Assembly: GCF_001899075.1 (NCBI RefSeq)
Contig: NZ_MKVA01000005.1
Coordinates: 930,001-994,000 of the forward strand
DNA length: 64,000 nucleotides
Direction of reading: 5' to 3'
Source of the DNA: Devosia sp. 67-54
GTDB taxonomy: Bacteria > Pseudomonadota > Alphaproteobacteria > Rhizobiales > Devosiaceae
A program made the translations under genes and the position numbers. Position 1 is the stretch's first letter. The number at the start of each line of letters is the position of its first letter. Below are positions 8,048 through 17,457 of this stretch, in pieces. The notes beneath the pieces were generated by a model that was not told where the DNA came from, did not search any database, and was given only the letters and a program-made list of their open reading frames with translations.

Positions 8048-9109
8048 ATGGCCATCGGACTCGATGACGTGGTCGCCGCGGAAACCACCCTCTCGGATGT
8101 CGACGGCCTCGCCGGAAAGCTGGTGATCCGCGGCCATTCGCTGGACGAGCTGGCGGGCCGCACCAGCGCCGAGGAGATGCTGGCGATGCTGTTCGCCGAG
8201 GTCTTCGACACGCCGGTGACGCCGCGCGCGCTCGGCGCGGCCCGGGCCGAGGCGTTTGCGCGGCTGTCGCCGACCTTCCCCACCCTCGCCACGCTGCCGC
8301 TGTTCGACGGGGTGCGCGCCGCGGTGGCGCTGCTCCCCGACGACACCGATCTGGCGACGGCGCTGCTGCTGGTCGCCACCCCCGCCGCGGTGCTGCCGGC
8401 GCTGATCCGGCTCAAGGCCGGACACGCGCCGATCGCCCCCGACCCGGCGCTGGGGCACGCCACCGACGTCATCCGCATGCTGTCCGGCACGGTCGATGCC
8501 GCCAAAGGCAAGGGGCTCGACGCCTACCTCGTCACCGTCGCCGACCACGGCCTCAACGCCTCAACCTTCGCCGCCCGCGTGGTCGCCTCGACGCAGGCCG
8601 GCCTCACCTCCGCCGTGCTCGCCGCCTATGGCGCGCTCAAGGGCCCGCTGCATGGCGGCGCGCCCGGCCCGGTGCTCGACATGCTCGATGCGGTCGGCGC
8701 GCCCGAACACGCCGATGCGGTGCTGGGCGCCATGCTCGAGCGCGGCGAGCGGCTGATGGGCTTCGGCCACCGCATCTACCGTGTGCGCGACCCGCGCGCC
8801 GACGCGCTGAAGGCGGCGCTCGGCAAGCTGCCGCCGTCGCCCCGGCTGGATCTTGCCCTCGCCGTCGAAGCCAGCGCACTGCGGCTGCTCAAGCAGAAAA
8901 AGCCCGACCGGCCGCTCGAAACCAATGTCGAATTCTTCACCGCCCTGCTGCTCGACGCGCTCGGCTTCCCGCGCGAGGCGTTCACCGCGGTGTTCGCCAT
9001 GGGGCGCACCGCCGGATGGATCGCGCATGCCCGCGAGCAGGCGATGTCGGGCCGGCTGATCCGCCCGAAATCGCGCTATATCGGCCCGACGCCGCGGCAG
9101 GCGGCCTGA
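8048..9109 (+). CDS. citrate synthase / 2-methylcitrate synthase-family protein
   Basis: 353 residues, a stand-alone citrate synthase fold expected to condense an acyl-CoA with a 2-oxo acid. Catalytic-type histidines are present at H202 (LHGGAP) and H241 (GFGHRIY). The position of the third catalytic residue, normally Asp in NVDF, is Glu (E295 in NVEF). The C-terminal GRTAGWIAHAREQ motif is typical. The ATG at 8048 is chosen for its AAAGGAG ribosome site. It is divergent from the HTH-citrate synthase. Whether it is the housekeeping TCA enzyme is doubtful, since it is short and lacks the N-terminal domain of type II enzymes. Confidence 0.85.
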   Translation: MAIGLDDVVAAETTLSDVDGLAGKLVIRGHSLDELAGRTSAEEMLAMLFAEVFDTPVTPRALGAARAEAFARLSPTFPTLATLPLFDGVRAAVALLPDDTDLATALLLVATPAAVLPALIRLKAGHAPIAPDPALGHATDVIRMLSGTVDAAKGKGLDAYLVTVADHGLNASTFAARVVASTQAGLTSAVLAAYGALKGPLHGGAPGPVLDMLDAVGAPEHADAVLGAMLERGERLMGFGHRIYRVRDPRADALKAALGKLPPSPRLDLALAVEASALRLLKQKKPDRPLETNVEFFTALLLDALGFPREAFTAVFAMGRTAGWIAHAREQAMSGRLIRPKSRYIGPTPRQAA

Positions 9110-9231
9110 CGCCGCTGTTTCGTCGCGATCTGCATTGGCTCAGCTAGCTGCGTAGTTGTCGCCTGCCAGAGCAGAACTTGGTATGCATCAGGCAGGTTTC
9201 GTTGGTTGTGAAACCCAATAGACGCATCTCC

Positions 9232-10041
9232 CTACTTAAATGAATTGCGGGTCGCTTCGTCGAAATCCGCGATATAGTCAGTGCTGGAAATCCCGTAGGT
9301 GTGTCCGGAATGCGCAGCGACGAGGTTGCTGACTCTTGCTGCTAGTTTACTGGCATGTTCGAGGGCCGGAACAACGGCGGTCTTGCTCAAGCCATCAATT
9401 TCTACGGAGACTTGGTTTTCTGTGTTCCGATCGGCAGGCGGGGGGTACAGAAACATCCTGCAGCCTAGGATCGTTTGACGCTGCATGTGGCATGAGAGCC
9501 ACCCATGTATCTGCCCGCTCGCCCACAAGAGCACAAATCTTGGCTGAATATCGGGCGAGCTGACTCCGTAACATACTGACACATCAGGAGATGAGGCCAC
9601 AGCAACGCCAATTTGACCCAATTCTAATGATCTCCGCTTTTCGTTAGAAAGTTCCGTCAGAATTTTGGCCATCGAACAGGCCTCTGGCTCTCGATCAAGA
9701 TTAAACAGAACGGCACTCAAGAGAGGCACAGGTAGCACCTCCAAACCATTATTCTGCGGCGGGAGTATACTGCCGGGGTCAAGTTTTCTGACCTGAACAA
9801 TCAGGTCAAATGTGCAAGCCCGCGTTCCTCCTTCTGCACATTCAGGAAACAACTCTGTGGCAGGATATCTTGTGAGCAGAATCTCGAGATCTGCGCTCGA
9901 AAGTGTTTTGCTCTGAGCCTGCGCATACGCCGACGTGGGAAGCAGATGGCCAACCACAAGTGCCAAGGCCAGGACGCATAAACGCGCTGCCAGCGACAGG
10001 CTGTTGCGGCTGTAGTTACCTGACTGCCCCGGTTCCGCCAT
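9232..10041 (-). CDS. putative secreted protein of unknown function
   Basis: 269 residues. A basic N-terminus followed by a hydrophobic run (RLCVLALALVVGHLLPTSAYA) indicates export, with cleavage near residue 37. The mature part has about eight cysteines, suggesting disulfide bonds in the periplasm. I do not recognise a family. The start at 10041 is 8 nt after the stop of the reductase gene, so the two may be co-transcribed. Base composition is clearly less GC-rich than all neighbours, and codon choice includes many A/T-ending codons, which suggests horizontal acquisition. Confidence 0.65.
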   Translation of the reverse strand: MAEPGQSGNYSRNSLSLAARLCVLALALVVGHLLPTSAYAQAQSKTLSSADLEILLTRYPATELFPECAEGGTRACTFDLIVQVRKLDPGSILPPQNNGLEVLPVPLLSAVLFNLDREPEACSMAKILTELSNEKRRSLELGQIGVAVASSPDVSVCYGVSSPDIQPRFVLLWASGQIHGWLSCHMQRQTILGCRMFLYPPPADRNTENQVSVEIDGLSKTAVVPALEHASKLAARVSNLVAAHSGHTYGISSTDYIADFDEATRNSFK

Positions 10042-10049
10042 TGCGCGCC

Positions 10050-11090
10050 TCAGCTGATCTGCAGCTTGAGCCCGAACCGGATGACGCTTTCGGCGGTGTC
10101 GCGGATGGAGTCGCGGGCGCTGATATAGGGGTGGCCCATCAGCGCCTCGCCCTTGCGGCCGTCGAACACCTTCTCGTTGCCGATGTCGTTGATGATCTGG
10201 CGCGCCGGCCCGCCGAACATGGCGACGAGCTTGATGATCCAGTCCGGCACCGTGCGCTGCACCACCTTGCGGTCGGGATAGAGCTCCTGCACCACCGCGG
10301 CGACTTTCGGGAACGGCATGTATTCGGCGGTGGCAAGGTAGCGCTGGCCGATCGCCTCCTTGTGCTCGAGCGCCGCCACATGCATGTCGGCGACGTCGCG
10401 CACGTCGATGATGGAAAAGCCGTTGCTGGGCAGTGCCGGGGTCGAATTGTCGAGCAGCCCCGACACCATGCCCAGCGAGATCGAGGCGTCCTCGTCCAGC
10501 GCCGGGCCGATGATGGCGCCGGGATGGATGGTGGTCAGCTCCATGCCGTTGGCCCTGGCGTAGTCCCAGGCGGCGCGCTCGGCCCGGGTCTTGCCGACGC
10601 AATAGGCCCAGGTCCAGCGCATGGCCTCGAGATTGGTGAAATAGGTCTCGTCATAGACGCGCCGGCCGCTGGTCTGGCCATGCCCGTAGCCGACGGTCGC
10701 GATCGAGGAGGTGAGGATCACCCGCCTGATGCCGGCCGCGTGCGCCATGCGCAGCACCCGCTCGGTGCCTTCGACCGCCGGGCGGATAACGATATTGGGG
10801 TCCTTCGGCTCGTCGCCGCGGATGATGGTGGCGACGTGCATCACCGCGGTGACGCCCGCCATCGCCTCGGGCCAGCCGGCGTCGTCGAGGATATCGGCCT
10901 TGACCAGCTCGAGCCGGCCCGCCGCCGCCTCGCCCACCAGCCCGGCAACGGTCTTGCGCACCAGCGCCGCCTTGGCGTCGGAGCGCACGGTGCCGCGCAC
11001 GCGATAGCCCTTTTCCAGGAGCTTCACCACGCACCATTTGCCGACGAAGCCGGAGGCGCCGGTGACGAGGATGAGGTCGCTGGCCGCCAT
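10050..11090 (-). CDS. NAD-dependent epimerase/dehydratase, dihydroflavonol-4-reductase-like
   Basis: 346-residue extended short-chain dehydrogenase. The nucleotide-binding motif TGASGFVG is at residues 10-17, LTSSIATVGYG carries the catalytic Ser near 128-129, and the YxxxK pair is Y163/K167 (YCVGK). These features fit the DFR-like group that reduces aldehydes or ketones with NAD(P)H. The substrate is unknown. It may lead a two-gene unit with the secreted protein 8 nt downstream. It is followed upstream by the end of the ribosomal cluster. Confidence 0.88.
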   Translation of the reverse strand: MAASDLILVTGASGFVGKWCVVKLLEKGYRVRGTVRSDAKAALVRKTVAGLVGEAAAGRLELVKADILDDAGWPEAMAGVTAVMHVATIIRGDEPKDPNIVIRPAVEGTERVLRMAHAAGIRRVILTSSIATVGYGHGQTSGRRVYDETYFTNLEAMRWTWAYCVGKTRAERAAWDYARANGMELTTIHPGAIIGPALDEDASISLGMVSGLLDNSTPALPSNGFSIIDVRDVADMHVAALEHKEAIGQRYLATAEYMPFPKVAAVVQELYPDRKVVQRTVPDWIIKLVAMFGGPARQIINDIGNEKVFDGRKGEALMGHPYISARDSIRDTAESVIRFGLKLQIS

Positions 11091-11154
11091 GTCCGGCTCC
11101 CGAAGTTAATGTTGCGCGGACTTACCCGCTCAGGCCGCCGCGAGCAAGCGGGCA

Positions 11155-11189
11155 AAGAAAATGGGCGGCCCGGACCCCCGGACCGCCCA
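11155..11189 (-). terminator. terminator at the end of the ribosomal protein cluster
   Basis: On the minus strand TGGGCGG-T-CCGG, loop GGGT, then CCGG-G-CCGCCCA forms an 11-bp stem with one mismatch, followed by TTTTCTTT. It begins about 25 nt after the rplQ stop and should end the rpsM-rpsK-rpoA-rplQ transcript. Confidence 0.8.
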
Positions 11190-11212
11190 CAGAATTCGTT
11201 CGCCGCGGCCGC

Positions 11213-11635
11213 TTATGCGGCTTCGGTCTCTTCCGCCTTCTCCTGCACCGGGCCGGAATCGAGGCCCTTGGCGGAGGTGTCGCGGTCGACCAGCTCGATC
11301 ACCGCCACGGCGGCGTTGTCGCCGTAGCGGAAGCCGGCCTTGAGGATGCGGGTGTAGCCGCCATTGCGGTCCTTGTAGCGCGGGCCGATGACGCCGAAGA
11401 GCTTCTGCACCTGGGTCTCGTCGCGCATCTGCGCCGCAGCCTGGCGGCGGGCGTGCAGATCGCCGCGCTTGCCCAGCGTGATCAGCTTCTCGACGATCGG
11501 ACGCAGCTCCTTGGCCTTGGGCAGCGTGGTGACGATCTGCTCGTGCTTGATCAGCGCGGCCGACATGTTGGCGAACATCGCCTTGCGGTGGCTCGCGGTG
11601 CGGCTCAGCTTCCGGTTGGTGTTTCCGTGGCGCAT
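11213..11635 (-). CDS. rplQ: 50S ribosomal protein L17
   Basis: L17 lies near the exit of the peptide tunnel on the 50S subunit. The 140-residue product opens with the signature [20 protein letters not shown] and has the typical acidic, Ala-rich tail after about residue 122. It is the last gene of the alpha part of the cluster, after rpoA, and is followed by a strong terminator. Confidence 0.98.
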   Translation of the reverse strand: MRHGNTNRKLSRTASHRKAMFANMSAALIKHEQIVTTLPKAKELRPIVEKLITLGKRGDLHARRQAAAQMRDETQVQKLFGVIGPRYKDRNGGYTRILKAGFRYGDNAAVAVIELVDRDTSAKGLDSGPVQEKAEETEAA

Positions 11636-11690
11636 TTGTAACTCCCTAGCGGCGGCGTCTCACGACGGGCGTGCGACCAAGTGGCCGCGC

Positions 11691-12710
11691 TTAATAGTGA
11701 TCTTCGTAGCGTTTGGCCAGATCGTCGATATTCTCCGGCGGCCAGTTCGGAACGTCCATGCCGAGGTGCAGACCCATCTGCGCCAGGACTTCCTTGATCT
11801 CGTTGAGCGACTTGCGGCCGAAGTTCGGGGTGCGGAGCATCTCCGCCTCGGTCTTCTGGATGAGGTCGCCGATATAGACGATGTTGTCGTTCTTGAGGCA
11901 GTTGGCCGAACGCACCGAGAGCTCGAGCTCGTCGACCTTCTTGAGCAGCGCCGGATTGAAGGCGAGCTCGGGCACGCTGTCCTGCGCCTTTTCCTTGGTC
12001 GGCTCCTCGAAGTTCACGAACACCGAGAGCTGGTCCTGCAGGATGCGGGCGGCGAAGGCGACGGCGTCCTCCGGCGCGATGGCGCCGTTGGTCTCGACCG
12101 TCAGGGTCAGCTTGTCCTTGTCGAGGCTTTCGCCGGCGCGGGTCGCATCGACCTTGTAGGAGACGCGGCGGACCGGGGAGAACAGCGAGTCGACCGGGAT
12201 GTAGCCGATCGGGGCGTCTTCCGGGCGGTTCTTGTCGGCGGCGACGTAGCCCTTGCCGGTGTTGACGGTGAATTCGATGTTGATCTCGGCGCCGTCGTCG
12301 AGGTGGCAGATCACCAGCTCGGGGTTCAGCACTTCGATGTCGCCGGTCACTTTGATGTCGCCGGCGGTCACGGCGCCCGGGCCCTGCTTGTTCAGCGTCA
12401 GGCGCTTGGGGCCTTCGGCCTGCATCTTGATGGCGATTTCCTTGACGTTCAGCACGAGGTCGGTGATGTCCTCGCGCACACCCGGCAGCGAGGAGAACTC
12501 GTGCAGGATGCCGTCGATCTGGATGGCGGTCACCGCAGCGCCCTGCAGCGACGACAGCAGCACGCGCCGCAGCGCATTGCCCAGGGTCAGTCCATAGCCG
12601 CGCTCGAGCGGCTCGGCCACGACCGAAGCCACGCGCGAATTGTCGCTGCCCGAAACAAAGTCCAGCTTGGTCGGCTTAATCAGCTCTTGCCAGTTCCTCT
12701 GGATGGTCAC
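11691..12710 (-). CDS. rpoA: DNA-directed RNA polymerase subunit alpha
   Basis: Alpha dimerises to scaffold RNA polymerase assembly. Its C-terminal domain contacts UP elements and activators. The product has 339 residues: N-terminal dimerisation domain about 1-235 (with [13 protein letters not shown] near residues 43-55), a linker, and alpha-CTD from about 250 with the conserved [14 protein letters not shown] and [14 protein letters not shown] segments. It lies between rpsK and rplQ as usual. Confidence 0.99.
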   Translation of the reverse strand: MTIQRNWQELIKPTKLDFVSGSDNSRVASVVAEPLERGYGLTLGNALRRVLLSSLQGAAVTAIQIDGILHEFSSLPGVREDITDLVLNVKEIAIKMQAEGPKRLTLNKQGPGAVTAGDIKVTGDIEVLNPELVICHLDDGAEINIEFTVNTGKGYVAADKNRPEDAPIGYIPVDSLFSPVRRVSYKVDATRAGESLDKDKLTLTVETNGAIAPEDAVAFAARILQDQLSVFVNFEEPTKEKAQDSVPELAFNPALLKKVDELELSVRSANCLKNDNIVYIGDLIQKTEAEMLRTPNFGRKSLNEIKEVLAQMGLHLGMDVPNWPPENIDDLAKRYEDHY

Positions 12711-12813
12711 GGTAACGTCCTTTCAAAAGTGCGGCGCTCGCCCGCCGCTCGGCCGCAAGTACCAAAAGGGCACACCGGCCGCCGGGGGAGGCGCGGCCGG
12801 TTGCCAAACCCAA

Positions 12814-13206
12814 TCAGACGCGGCGGCGCTTGCGCGGCCGGCAGCCATTGTGGGGGATCGAGGTCACGTCGCGGATGGAGGTGACGTTGAAGCCGGCCGC
12901 CTGCAGGGCACGCAGCGCCGATTCACGGCCCGAGCCCGGCCCGCGGACTTCGACCTCGAGGGTCTTCATGCCGTGTTCCTGCGCCTTCTTGGCCGCATCT
13001 TCCGCCGCGACCTGCGCAGCGTACGGGGTCGACTTGCGCGATCCCTTGAAGCCCATGACGCCCGACGACGACCAGGAAATGGTATTGCCCTGGACGTCGG
13101 TGATGGTCACCATGGTGTTGTTGAAGCTGGCGTTCACATGCGCAACGCCGGACGTGATGTTCTTGCGTTCCTTGCGACGAACGCGAGCGACTTCAGCTTT
13201 TGCCAA
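12814..13206 (-). CDS. rpsK: 30S ribosomal protein S11
   Basis: S11 sits on the 30S platform near the E site. The 130-residue product has the signature VHASFNNT-like segment ([14 protein letters not shown]) and ends [13 protein letters not shown], as in all bacterial S11. A UUCG hairpin in the 97-nt gap after rpsM may lower read-through into this gene. Confidence 0.98.
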   Translation of the reverse strand: MAKAEVARVRRKERKNITSGVAHVNASFNNTMVTITDVQGNTISWSSSGVMGFKGSRKSTPYAAQVAAEDAAKKAQEHGMKTLEVEVRGPGSGRESALRALQAAGFNVTSIRDVTSIPHNGCRPRKRRRV

Positions 13207-13282
13207 TTTTGTTCCTTCGTTTCGATATCGGCGCTGCCGTAGTTCCAGCAGCTACATCAAGGACGCATCCGCGCCCTTATCC

Positions 13283-13305
13283 AAAAAGGACGCCGAAGCG
13301 TCCTT
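13283..13305 (-). terminator. intra-operon UUCG hairpin after rpsM
   Basis: AAGGACGC (minus strand, starting in the rpsM stop codon), the tetraloop TTCG, then GCGTCCTT followed directly by TTT. This is a canonical cUUCGg-capped intrinsic terminator, placed between rpsM and rpsK. Because rpsK, rpoA and rplQ follow without an obvious promoter of their own, it is more likely a partial terminator, attenuator or 3'-end stabiliser. Confidence 0.7.
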
Positions 13306-13672
13306 ACTTCTTCTTGCCGGCGATCGGCTTGGCCGGGCCCTTGCGGGTGCGCGCGTTGGTATGCGTGCGCTGGCCGCGGACCGGCAGGCCGCGGCGGTGC
13401 CGCAGGCCACGGTAATTGCCCAGGTCCATCAGCCGCTTGATGTTCATCGCCACGTTGCGGCGGAGGTCACCTTCCACGACGTAGTCGCGGTCGATGGTCT
13501 CGCGGATCTGGATCACTTCCGCGTCGGTCAGTTCGTTGACCCGGCGCTCGGGCGGGATGCCCACCTTCTTGCAGATATCCTCGGCGAACTTGTCGCCGAT
13601 GCCGTGGATGTACTGCAGCGCAATAACCACGCGCTTGTTCGTCGGGATATTGACGCCAGCGATACGAGCCAC
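13304..13672 (-). CDS. rpsM: 30S ribosomal protein S13
   Basis: S13 forms an intersubunit bridge in the 30S head and contacts P-site tRNA. The 122-residue product starts [22 protein letters not shown] and has the basic C-terminal [18 protein letters not shown] segment. It is the first gene after the promoter at 13800-13828, so rpsM-rpsK-rpoA-rplQ can be transcribed separately from the upstream cluster. rpmJ and infA, found near here in enterobacteria, are absent. Confidence 0.99.
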   Translation of the reverse strand: MARIAGVNIPTNKRVVIALQYIHGIGDKFAEDICKKVGIPPERRVNELTDAEVIQIRETIDRDYVVEGDLRRNVAMNIKRLMDLGNYRGLRHRRGLPVRGQRTHTNARTRKGPAKPIAGKKK

Positions 13673-13799
13673 GTCTGCTCTCCTTCATGCCGGCATCCCG
13701 TTACATAGGTGCCGTTCGTGTAACAACAAGGGACCGGTTCCGACCCCTCACCCGTTTCGAGGAACCGAATCCAGCCCAAAAATCCTTGAGACTGGCGCG

Positions 13800-13828
13800 G
13801 TTCTATTGGCCGATTCCGGCAGAGTCAA
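13800..13828 (-). promoter_or_regulatory. sigma-70 promoter before rpsM
   Basis: On the minus strand TTGACT, a 17-nt spacer and TAGAAC, about 130 nt upstream of rpsM. The -35 hexamer is exactly the 6-nt loop of a perfect 7-bp inverted repeat, CCGGCAG/CTGCCGG (13816-13835). Confidence 0.6.
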
Positions 13829-13858
13829 CTGCCGGAGAGCCCGAATTTGATCCCTGCC

Positions 13859-14428
13859 CTATGCTCCGAGCGCATGGCGGATGGCCGCCGTGACCTCGTT
13901 CACCGGCTGCATGCCGTCGACAGTCTTGAGCAATCCCTTGCCCGTGTAATAGGCGACCAGCGGCTCGGTCAGCTCGCGATAGACGTCGAGGCGCTTGCGG
14001 ATCACCTGCGCGTCGTCGTCGGCGCGCGCCCCGCCGGTTTCCTTGGCCCGGTTGGCGACGCGGGCGACCAGGGTGTCGGCGTCGGCGGTGATCTCGATCA
14101 CCGCGTCGAGCTTCAGGCCCTTCTGCTCCAGCATGGCGCCCAGCGCGTCGGCCTGCGGGATGGTGCGCGGGAAGCCGTCGAGGATGAAGCCGTTGGCGCA
14201 GTCGGGCTGGTCGATGCGCTCCGACACGATGCCGTTGACGATCTCGTCGGACACCAGATCGCCGCGGTCGACGATGGCCTTGGCCTCGACGCCGAGCGGC
14301 GTCCTGCTGGCGATCGCCTGGCGCAGGATGTCGCCGGTCGACAGCTGCGGAATATGCAATTGCTCGACCAGGATCTTGGCCTGCGTGCCCTTGCCGACGC
14401 CCGGGGGTCCGAGAAGTATGAGCCTCAA
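13859..14428 (-). CDS. adk: adenylate kinase
   Basis: Adenylate kinase interconverts ATP + AMP and 2 ADP. The 189-residue product has the P-loop GPPGVGKGT at residues 7-15, the AMP-site GFPRT motif near residue 83, and lacks the extended zinc-type LID insertion. It is therefore the short form common in Alphaproteobacteria. The start overlaps the secY stop by 4 nt, the conserved secY-adk coupling. Confidence 0.98.
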   Translation of the reverse strand: MRLILLGPPGVGKGTQAKILVEQLHIPQLSTGDILRQAIASRTPLGVEAKAIVDRGDLVSDEIVNGIVSERIDQPDCANGFILDGFPRTIPQADALGAMLEQKGLKLDAVIEITADADTLVARVANRAKETGGARADDDAQVIRKRLDVYRELTEPLVAYYTGKGLLKTVDGMQPVNEVTAAIRHALGA

Positions 14429-15759
14429 CGCTTGCGCCCTCCCAGCCGCGACCGCTTCACCAGGCCCTCATATTGCTGCGCAATCAGGTGGCTCTGGATC
14501 TGGCTGATGGTGTCCAGCGTCACCGTCACCATGATCAGCAGCGAGGTGCCGCCGATGAACTGGCTGACGTTGAGCTGGCTGTGGATCACCTCGGGGATGA
14601 GGCAGACCACCGTCAGGTAGATGGCGCCGACCACGGTGATGCGGGCGAGCACGTAGTCGATGTGCTGGGCGGTGCGCTCGCCCGGCCGGATGCCGGGGAT
14701 GAAGCCGCCCGAGCGCTTCAGATTGTCGGCCGTCTCGGTCGGGTTGAACACGATCGAGGTGTAGAAGAAGCAGAAGAAGATGGTCAAAACGCCGTAGGTC
14801 AGCAGGTAGACCGGTTGGCCGCGGCCGAGCAGCGCCGCCACCACGCCCAGCCATTGCGGGGCGTCGCCGCGCGAGGCGAAGGAGGCGATGGTCGCCGGCA
14901 GCAGCAGCAGCGAAGAGGCGAAGATCGGCGGGATCACGCCCGAGGTGTTGAGCTTGAGCGGCAGGTGCGAGGTGTCGCCCTGGAACATCTTGTTGCCGAC
15001 CTGGCGCTTCGGATACTGGATCAGCAGCCGCCGCTGCGCCCGCTCGAAGAACACGATGACGGCGATCACCACGATGGCGAGCAGCGGCAGGCCGATGGCC
15101 CAGAAGCCGGCCAGCGCGCCCTGGCGCAGCAGCTCCAGCGTCTGCACGATCGTGGTCGGCAGGTTGGCGACGATGCCGGCAAAGATGATCAGCGAGATGC
15201 CGTTACCGACGCCGCGCGAGGTGATCTGCTCGCCCAGCCACATCAGGAACATGGTGCCGCCCACCAGGGTGACGATGGTCGAGATGCGGAAGAACCAGCC
15301 CGGATTGAGCACCACGCCCTGGCTGCCCTCGAGGCCGACGGCGATGCCGTAGGCCTGGATGGCGCAGAACACCACCGTGAGGTAGCGGGTGTACTGGTTC
15401 ATCTTGCGACGGCCGGCCTCGCCCTCCTTCTTCAGCGCTTCCAGCCGCGGCGAGGCGGTGGTCAGCACCTGCACCACGATGGACGCGGTGATGTAGGGGA
15501 TGAGGTTGAGGGCGAAGATCGCCATGCGGTGCACGGCGCCGCCGGCGAACAGGTCGAACATGCCGAAGATGCCGTTCTGGGCCTGCTTGAAGGTCTGCGC
15601 ATAGGCGTCCGGATCGATGCCCGGCACCGGGATGTAGGTGCCCAGCCGATAGACGAGCAGCGCGCCCAGGGTGAACAGGATGCGCTGCTGCAGGACCTTC
15701 GCCTTGGCGAAGGTCGAAAAGTTCAGATTTTTGGCAAGCTGTTCGGCTGCGGACGCCAT
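14425..15759 (-). CDS. secY: protein translocase subunit SecY
   Basis: SecY is the channel-forming subunit of the SecYEG translocon in the inner membrane. It has 444 residues with about ten transmembrane helices. The cytoplasmic loop [19 protein letters not shown] and the motif [12 protein letters not shown]-type helix 10 ([13 protein letters not shown]) are recognisable. It lies between rplO and adk; the adk start overlaps its stop. SecE is encoded separately at 44003-44203. Confidence 0.99.
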   Translation of the reverse strand: MASAAEQLAKNLNFSTFAKAKVLQQRILFTLGALLVYRLGTYIPVPGIDPDAYAQTFKQAQNGIFGMFDLFAGGAVHRMAIFALNLIPYITASIVVQVLTTASPRLEALKKEGEAGRRKMNQYTRYLTVVFCAIQAYGIAVGLEGSQGVVLNPGWFFRISTIVTLVGGTMFLMWLGEQITSRGVGNGISLIIFAGIVANLPTTIVQTLELLRQGALAGFWAIGLPLLAIVVIAVIVFFERAQRRLLIQYPKRQVGNKMFQGDTSHLPLKLNTSGVIPPIFASSLLLLPATIASFASRGDAPQWLGVVAALLGRGQPVYLLTYGVLTIFFCFFYTSIVFNPTETADNLKRSGGFIPGIRPGERTAQHIDYVLARITVVGAIYLTVVCLIPEVIHSQLNVSQFIGGTSLLIMVTVTLDTISQIQSHLIAQQYEGLVKRSRLGGRKR

Positions 15760-15836
15760 GATCGCCTATTCCCTATTGTGCGTGGCTGAACGGAAACCGA
15801 AGACCATCACGCGCCACGCTCTGCGGCCCGGCGCGA

Positions 15837-16328
15837 TCAGGCGTCAGCCTTGGTTTCTTCAGCCTTGGGCATATCGACCTTGCCGCCCAGCGCTTCAATA
15901 GCCGCGACCACGCCGGCGGAGGCGTGGGTGACGTTGAAGCTCACCTTCTTGCTGGTGAATTCGACCGGGCCCTTGACCAGCCGCACGCCGTCGCGGGCGC
16001 GGCGGATGACGCCGGCCTTGACCAGCGCCGCGGCGTCGATGACGCCCTTGTGGTCGAGCTTGCCGCTGTCGATGTAGGCCTGGATGCGGTCGAGGCGCAC
16101 GGTGTTGTAGCGCTTCACGTTGGGCACGTTGAAGCCGCGCTTGGGCATGCGCATGTGCAGCGGCATCTGGCCGCCCTCGAAGCCGCCGATGGCCACGCCC
16201 GAGCGCGCCGTCTGGCCCTTGCCGCCGCGGCCGCCGGTCTTGCCGACGCCCGAGCCGATGCCACGGCCGACGCGCACGCGCTTCTTGTTAGCGCCCTGAT
16301 TGTCGCGAAGTTCGTTCAAGCGAGCCAT
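15837..16328 (-). CDS. rplO: 50S ribosomal protein L15
   Basis: L15 is a late-assembling 50S protein. The 163-residue product has the glycine-rich basic N-terminus ([21 protein letters not shown]) that penetrates 23S rRNA, and the VxAxxxV-type C-terminal core. It is somewhat longer than the E. coli protein through an acidic C-terminal tail ([10 protein letters not shown]), as in related alphas. It lies between rpmD and secY. Confidence 0.98.
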   Translation of the reverse strand: MARLNELRDNQGANKKRVRVGRGIGSGVGKTGGRGGKGQTARSGVAIGGFEGGQMPLHMRMPKRGFNVPNVKRYNTVRLDRIQAYIDSGKLDHKGVIDAAALVKAGVIRRARDGVRLVKGPVEFTSKKVSFNVTHASAGVVAAIEALGGKVDMPKAEETKADA

Positions 16329-16340
16329 GTCAGTCAGTCC

Positions 16341-16529
16341 TTACTTACCTTCGACCACGCGCACGAGATGCGGGATCTTGCCGATCATGCCGCGCACTTC
16401 CGGCGTGTCCTTGAGCGTCCGCTGCTTGCGGATCTTGTTGAGCCCGAGCCCGACCAGGGTCGCCCGCTGGTCGGCGGTGCGGCGCGAGGGGGACGCGTAT
16501 TGCTCGACGGTTACGGTCTTGTCAGCCAT
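16341..16529 (-). CDS. rpmD: 50S ribosomal protein L30
   Basis: A 62-residue L30 with the family core [26 protein letters not shown]. The stop of rpsE directly abuts its start (no gap), indicating tight coupling. It lies 12 nt before rplO. Confidence 0.97.
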   Translation of the reverse strand: MADKTVTVEQYASPSRRTADQRATLVGLGLNKIRKQRTLKDTPEVRGMIGKIPHLVRVVEGK

Positions 16530-17060
16530 TTACGCCTCCACCGCTTCCTGGCCGCGACGGGCCTGCAGGTCGGACACTTTGAGGCCGCGGCGGGCCGCGA
16601 CCGAACGCGGGCTGTCGACCTGCTTGAGCGCCTCGAAGGTGGCGCGGACCATGTTGTACGGGTTCGAGGTGCCGGTCGATTTGGCGACGATGTCGTTGAC
16701 GCCCAGCGTCTCGAAGATGGCGCGCATCGGACCGCCGGCGATGATGCCGGTGCCCGGCACGGCCGAGCGCAGCACGACCTTGCCGGCGCCGTGGCGGCCG
16801 GTGACGTCGTGATGCAGGGTGCGGGCCTCGCGCAGCGGCACGCGGATGAGCTGGCGCTTGGCCTGCTCGGTCGCCTTGCGGATGGCCTCGGGCACCTCGC
16901 GGGCCTTGCCGTGGCCGAAGCCGACGCGGCCCTTCTGGTCGCCCACCACCACCAGCGCGGCAAAGCCGAAGCGCTTGCCGCCCTTCACCACCTTGGCGAC
17001 GCGGTTGATGTGGACCAGGCGGTCGATGAATTCGCTTTCGCGCTCTTGAACGTCTCTCAT
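16530..17060 (-). CDS. rpsE: 30S ribosomal protein S5
   Basis: S5 lines the mRNA entry path and affects decoding fidelity. The 176-residue product has the S5 double-stranded-RNA-binding-like domain ([23 protein letters not shown], residues about 11-33) and the C-terminal [15 protein letters not shown] segment. It lies between rplR and rpmD. Confidence 0.99.
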   Translation of the reverse strand: MRDVQERESEFIDRLVHINRVAKVVKGGKRFGFAALVVVGDQKGRVGFGHGKAREVPEAIRKATEQAKRQLIRVPLREARTLHHDVTGRHGAGKVVLRSAVPGTGIIAGGPMRAIFETLGVNDIVAKSTGTSNPYNMVRATFEALKQVDSPRSVAARRGLKVSDLQARRGQEAVEA

Positions 17061-17082
17061 GTCGTCTCTCTCTTTCGCGCGA

Positions 17083-17445
17083 TCAGAACTTGAGGCCGGC
17101 TTCGCGGGCAGCGTCCGCCAGGGCCTTGACGCGGCCGTGGTAGAGGTAGCCGCCGCGGTCGAAGATCACTTCCTCGACCTTGGCCGCCTTGCCGCGCTCG
17201 GCGATCAGCTTGCCGACGGCGCTGGCCGCATCCTGCGAGCCGCCGTTCTTGACCGAACCCTTGACGTCCTTGTCGAGGGTCGAGGCCGCGGCGAGCGTGC
17301 GGCCCGACGCGTCGTCGATGATCTGGGCGTAGATGTTCTTGTCCGAGCGGTGCACGCTCAGACGCGGGCGGCCATAGGCACGGGCCCGGATGGCTTTACG
17401 AACGCGCGCCTTGCGCCGTTCTGCTCCCTTGTGGCTGATGGGCAT
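17083..17445 (-). CDS. rplR: 50S ribosomal protein L18
   Basis: L18 binds 5S rRNA in the central protuberance together with L5. The product has 120 residues, a basic N-terminus ([25 protein letters not shown]) and the C-terminal [24 protein letters not shown] signature. It lies 12 nt downstream of rplF. Confidence 0.98.
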   Translation of the reverse strand: MPISHKGAERRKARVRKAIRARAYGRPRLSVHRSDKNIYAQIIDDASGRTLAAASTLDKDVKGSVKNGGSQDAASAVGKLIAERGKAAKVEEVIFDRGGYLYHGRVKALADAAREAGLKF

Positions 17446-17457
17446 GTCTGGCGCTCC

